A DNA stretch of 8,781 nucleotides from DATMYQ01 sp035560935 (GTDB lineage Bacteria > Bacillota > Negativicutes > Sporomusales > Sporomusaceae). The notes beneath the pieces were generated by a model. The model worked only from the letters and a program-made list of their open reading frames with translations. It searched no databases and was not told the DNA's origin. The position numbers and the translations under genes are program-made. This document shows, in pieces, positions 6,222-8,781 of the stretch (its first letter is position 1; each line of letters opens with the position of its first letter). The stretch spans positions 1-8,781 of the forward strand of contig DATMYQ010000385.1 of the NCBI GenBank assembly GCA_035560935.1, given 5' to 3'.

Positions 6222-7999
6222 CCAGTATTTCTTGGATGCAGAGCCTAGAACAACTCAAGAAATTGCCTGTGCATGAATTACCGGGCGTTGCCGGTGAAGT
6301 TCGGCGGTTTTTGCTTGAATCCCTGGCGGCAACCGGCGGTCACATTGGCGCCAGCCTGGCGACGGTGGAATTGACGATCGCTCTCCATTATGTATTTGAA
6401 TCACCGCAGGATCAGTTGCTTTGGGATACCGGGCATCAGGGGTATGCTCATAAACTGTTGACCGGGCGGTATGATCGGTTTCCCACGTTAAACAGTTACG
6501 GCGGTATGAGCCGTTTCGTTGCCCGGGCTGAGAGCGTTCATGACGTAATGGATGCCACACACGCCGGAACGGCTATCTCTACCGGTCTGGGGATTGCTCT
6601 TGCTAAAAAGCTGCAGCAGGATTCCAGCTATACTGTGGCCATTGTTGGCGACGGCGCGTTGGCCGAGGGGCTCAGCCTGGAAGGACTGAACCATGCCGCG
6701 GTGGAAGCGGGAATCCGTCTGGTCGTCGTGATTAACGACAACGGTTTTGCCATCAGTCCCGGTTTCGGTGCAATCCATAACTACCTAGCCGCACGACAGG
6801 TCGGCGCAGCTGTTTCCGACACCCTGTTTACCGCGCTGGGAATGGAGTATATTGGTCCGGTGGACGGCCATGATCCCGCCGCCTTGGTGGCGGCGCTCGA
6901 ACAGGCGAAGTTGGCGGTGAAACTGCCGGTAGTTCACGTCAAGACTGAAAAAGGCCATGGTTTGCCGCCGGCTGCCGACCATCCATACCGGCTGCACTTT
7001 TCCTTCCCGTTTGACCAGGAAACCGGTAAGACATTGCCTGGTTATGCCAGCGTTGGTTATCCCGATCATGCGGCGCAAGTGATCAAGAAAGCCATGGATC
7101 AGGATCAGCGGATCGTTGCCATCACTCCCTCGACCAAATATGCTACGGGGCTGGAATCAGTGTTTAAGGAATATCCTGAAAGGTGCTTTGATCCCGGTAT
7201 GGCAGAACAGCATGCTATGAGTTTGACGGCCGGTTTTGCATTGGCGGGCTGCAAGCCGGTAATCTTTTACCAGTCCACCTTTATGCAACGGGCGTTTGAT
7301 CAGTTGTTTCACGACGTTTGCTTTATGGAACTTCCGGTGCTCATCCTGGCGGCCCGGGCCGGTCTGGCGGGTTACGACGGAGCGACCCATCACGGTATCT
7401 ATGATATTTCTTATCTGCGGGGTCTGCCCAACCTGACCATGATGTACCCTAAAGACCGCTTTGAAATGGAACGGATGATCATGGATAGCCTGAATCATTT
7501 GACCGGACCGGTTTGGATCGGCATGCCCTATGGGCCGATCGATGCACTGGATGAGAATGTTTTAAACGAATCCGCTGCCTCGTTTGCCCAGGCGGAAGAG
7601 GTGCTGGCCGGCAAAGATTTGCTGCTGGTTACGATGGGTAACAAGTATAAAGAGGGGCTGGAGACAGTGACGACATTGCGGCAGTCCGGTGTGGATGCCG
7701 GATTGCTTAATTTACGCCATCTTAAACCGCTGCCGGTCGAACAACTGTGCCGTTTGCTGCGCTCGACGCCACGAGTGGTCAGCCTGGAAGAAAATATCGT
7801 TGACGGAGGTATGGGCAGCGCTCTGGCTGAACTGATTTTAGACGCCGACATCCCATTGATGGAATTGCTGCGTTTGGGATTGCCGGGACAGTTTATTGAA
7901 GGGGGCAGCACTGCCGAATTGATCAGCATTTTCGGGTTGGATTCGCCCGGGATTCTTGCCTCCATACAGAGGAGGTGGCCAGCGCTGTGTCAGAAATAA
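6218..7999 (+). CDS. 1-Deoxy-D-xylulose-5-phosphate synthase paralog, ThDP-dependent, altered acceptor site
   Basis: DXP synthase decarboxylates pyruvate on thiamine diphosphate and adds the acetyl unit to glyceraldehyde 3-phosphate. This 593-residue protein is unmistakably in that family: TGGHIGASLATVELTIALH (39-57), WDTGHQGYAHK (69-79), the ThDP motif GDG (144-146) to NDN (173-175), GPVDGHD (213-219), and the proton-relay E330 in MAEQHA. With E. coli DXS numbering recalled from memory, H49, H80, H299, E370, R398, R420, D427 and H431 map to H42, H73, H260, E330, R358, R380, D387 and H391. Y392 becomes Q352 and R478 becomes Y438 (GMPYG for RYPRG). GHSSTS becomes THAGTA (114-119). About 30 residues after HNYL (187-190) seem missing. 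AAGGAG precedes the ATG by 8 bases; the start overlaps the SDR stop. Context and altered residues suggest a paralog with another acceptor rather than the isoprenoid enzyme. Confidence 0.88.
   Translation: MTSISWMQSLEQLKKLPVHELPGVAGEVRRFLLESLAATGGHIGASLATVELTIALHYVFESPQDQLLWDTGHQGYAHKLLTGRYDRFPTLNSYGGMSRFVARAESVHDVMDATHAGTAISTGLGIALAKKLQQDSSYTVAIVGDGALAEGLSLEGLNHAAVEAGIRLVVVINDNGFAISPGFGAIHNYLAARQVGAAVSDTLFTALGMEYIGPVDGHDPAALVAALEQAKLAVKLPVVHVKTEKGHGLPPAADHPYRLHFSFPFDQETGKTLPGYASVGYPDHAAQVIKKAMDQDQRIVAITPSTKYATGLESVFKEYPERCFDPGMAEQHAMSLTAGFALAGCKPVIFYQSTFMQRAFDQLFHDVCFMELPVLILAARAGLAGYDGATHHGIYDISYLRGLPNLTMMYPKDRFEMERMIMDSLNHLTGPVWIGMPYGPIDALDENVLNESAASFAQAEEVLAGKDLLLVTMGNKYKEGLETVTTLRQSGVDAGLLNLRHLKPLPVEQLCRLLRSTPRVVSLEENIVDGGMGSALAELILDADIPLMELLRLGLPGQFIEGGSTAELISIFGLDSPGILASIQRRWPALCQK
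7970..7977 (+). promoter_or_regulatory. Strong ribosome binding site for the last SDR gene
   Basis: AGGAGGTG, a near-perfect anti-16S match, lies within the end of the DXS-like gene and 9 bases before an in-frame GTG at 7987. It supports that GTG as the start, rather than the ATG at 8017, which has no site of its own. A GTG at 7975 overlaps the site itself and is unlikely. Confidence 0.6.
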
Positions 8000-8769
8000 A
8001 GCATACTGAGTTATCGATGAACCGTTTGGCCGGTAAGTTCGCGTTGGTTACCGGCGCCTCCCGGGGGATTGGCCGGGCGATTGCGTTGCGATTAGCCCGA
8101 GAGGGTGCGGACGTCGCGATTACTTATGCCCAAAACCGGGAAATGGCTGAAACGGTGGCGGCGGAAATTCAAACCCTTGGGCGGCGCTGTCTTTGTCGGC
8201 AAATGAACGTTGCGCAACGCGACAGCGTACGGACGATGGTGACTGCGATTCGCGAACGTTGGAACCGGCTGGACATCCTGGTTAACAACGCCGGCATTCT
8301 CCAACTGAAGCCTTTTGCGGAACTGACCGATGTTGACTGGGATGATATGTTGGCGGTTAATCTCAAAAGTGTATTTCTCTGCTCACAGGAAACGTTGCCG
8401 TTGTTTAAGAATCAAGGGGGCGGAACCATCATCAACATCTCTTCCGTCGGTGGTCAGACAGGTGGGACGATGTCGCCTCATTATGCGGCGGCCAAAGCCG
8501 GAGTTATTTCTCTGACTAAGTCTACCGCCAAGATTATGGCTCCCTGGGGTGTGACCGTCAACGCCATTGCACCGGGATATATCCGTACGGACATGTATGA
8601 TACTATTACCAGCACCACCGAATCGGAAGCGGACATCGAACGTAAAGTACCGCTGGGAAAGGCGGGCGAGGCGCCTGACGTAGCGGCTGCGGCTGCTTTT
8701 TTGGCATCTTCTGATGCTCGTTATATTACGGGGCAGGTGATCAATGTCAATGGTGGAGTATTTGTATAA
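7987..8769 (+). CDS. FabG-like short-chain dehydrogenase/reductase
   Basis: This 260-residue classical SDR resembles 3-oxoacyl-ACP reductase (FabG) and related sugar/alcohol dehydrogenases. It has TGASRGIG (22-29) for NAD(P) binding, LVNNAGI (98-104), and the catalytic N125, S153, Y166 and K170 (YAAAK). It also has VNAIAPGYIRTDM (191-203) and the usual ending YITGQVINVNGG (246-257). The GTG start at 7987 is chosen for its AGGAGGTG site; it overlaps the DXS-like gene by 13 bases. The ATG at 8017 would give 250 residues, closer to the typical SDR length, and remains possible. Because it lies in the operon and not beside fatty-acid genes, a carbonyl reductase acting on the pathway intermediate, perhaps the ketone made by the ThDP enzyme, is more likely than a lipid role. 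FabG-like sequences do not reveal substrate. Confidence 0.88.
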   Translation: MSEIKHTELSMNRLAGKFALVTGASRGIGRAIALRLAREGADVAITYAQNREMAETVAAEIQTLGRRCLCRQMNVAQRDSVRTMVTAIRERWNRLDILVNNAGILQLKPFAELTDVDWDDMLAVNLKSVFLCSQETLPLFKNQGGGTIINISSVGGQTGGTMSPHYAAAKAGVISLTKSTAKIMAPWGVTVNAIAPGYIRTDMYDTITSTTESEADIERKVPLGKAGEAPDVAAAAAFLASSDARYITGQVINVNGGVFV

Positions 8770-8781
8770 TTAGGTAATAAT

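Noticed and set aside
6218..7999. Housekeeping dxs for isoprenoid synthesis
   Set aside because: The position within a glycan-type operon, the Q352 and Y438 replacements and the shortened cap argue for a paralog. I cannot exclude it fully without the rest of the genome.
7975..8769. GTG at 7975 as the start of the last SDR
   Set aside because: It overlaps the AGGAGG ribosome site itself; GTG at 7987 is correctly spaced from it.
8770..8781. Terminator after the last SDR
   Set aside because: Only 12 AT-rich bases remain and no hairpin can be seen, so whether the operon continues is undecided.

Overview
The window holds eight complete genes and probably the tail of a ninth. Seven lie head to tail on the + strand from 1207 to 8769 and look like one operon. 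They read, in order: a NeuB-family PEP-condensing synthase without its usual C-terminal domain, a PLP-dependent class III (HemL-like) aminotransferase, a PseG-like GT-B protein, a class I SAM methyltransferase, an SDR oxidoreductase, a paralog of DXP synthase (ThDP-dependent), and a second, FabG-like SDR. Joints are very tight: two ATGA overlaps, a 13-base overlap, a 5-base gap and two gaps of about 30 bases, so co-transcription and translational coupling are likely.

An aldo/keto reductase on the - strand (101-1024) diverges from the operon. Its family (N-terminus LCLGTAQFGMNYG) often lies beside nonulosonic acid and surface-glycan genes. The divergent gap (1025-1206) must hold both promoters; I can propose only weak candidates. 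Bases 3-92 carry an open + strand frame that ends just before the reductase stop, possibly the C-terminus of a convergent gene.

The organism is most likely a bacterium with strong Shine-Dalgarno signals (AGGAGG, AAGGAG, AAGGGG), which would suit a moderately GC-rich Firmicute; a Negativicute is my guess only. Composition is uneven: sampled 60-base lines run from 23/60 GC in the aldo/keto reductase to 41/60 in the PseG-like gene.

Together the genes look like a biosynthetic cassette for an unusual nonulosonic-acid-like or other modified sugar for a surface glycan or glycosylated flagellin. NeuB-like and PseG-like proteins point to nonulosonic acid chemistry. The usual upstream enzymes (PseB/PseC/PseH or the legionaminic set) and a CMP-sugar synthetase are absent from the window. 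In their place stand a HemL-like aminotransferase and a DXS paralog with substitutions in the residues that hold the glyceraldehyde-3-phosphate acceptor. The most interesting possibility is a pathway in which a ThDP enzyme puts a two-carbon acyl unit on, or makes a ketose from, a non-standard acceptor, with the SDRs, aminotransferase and methyltransferase finishing the product. This is inference from gene content; no product can be read from the DNA.
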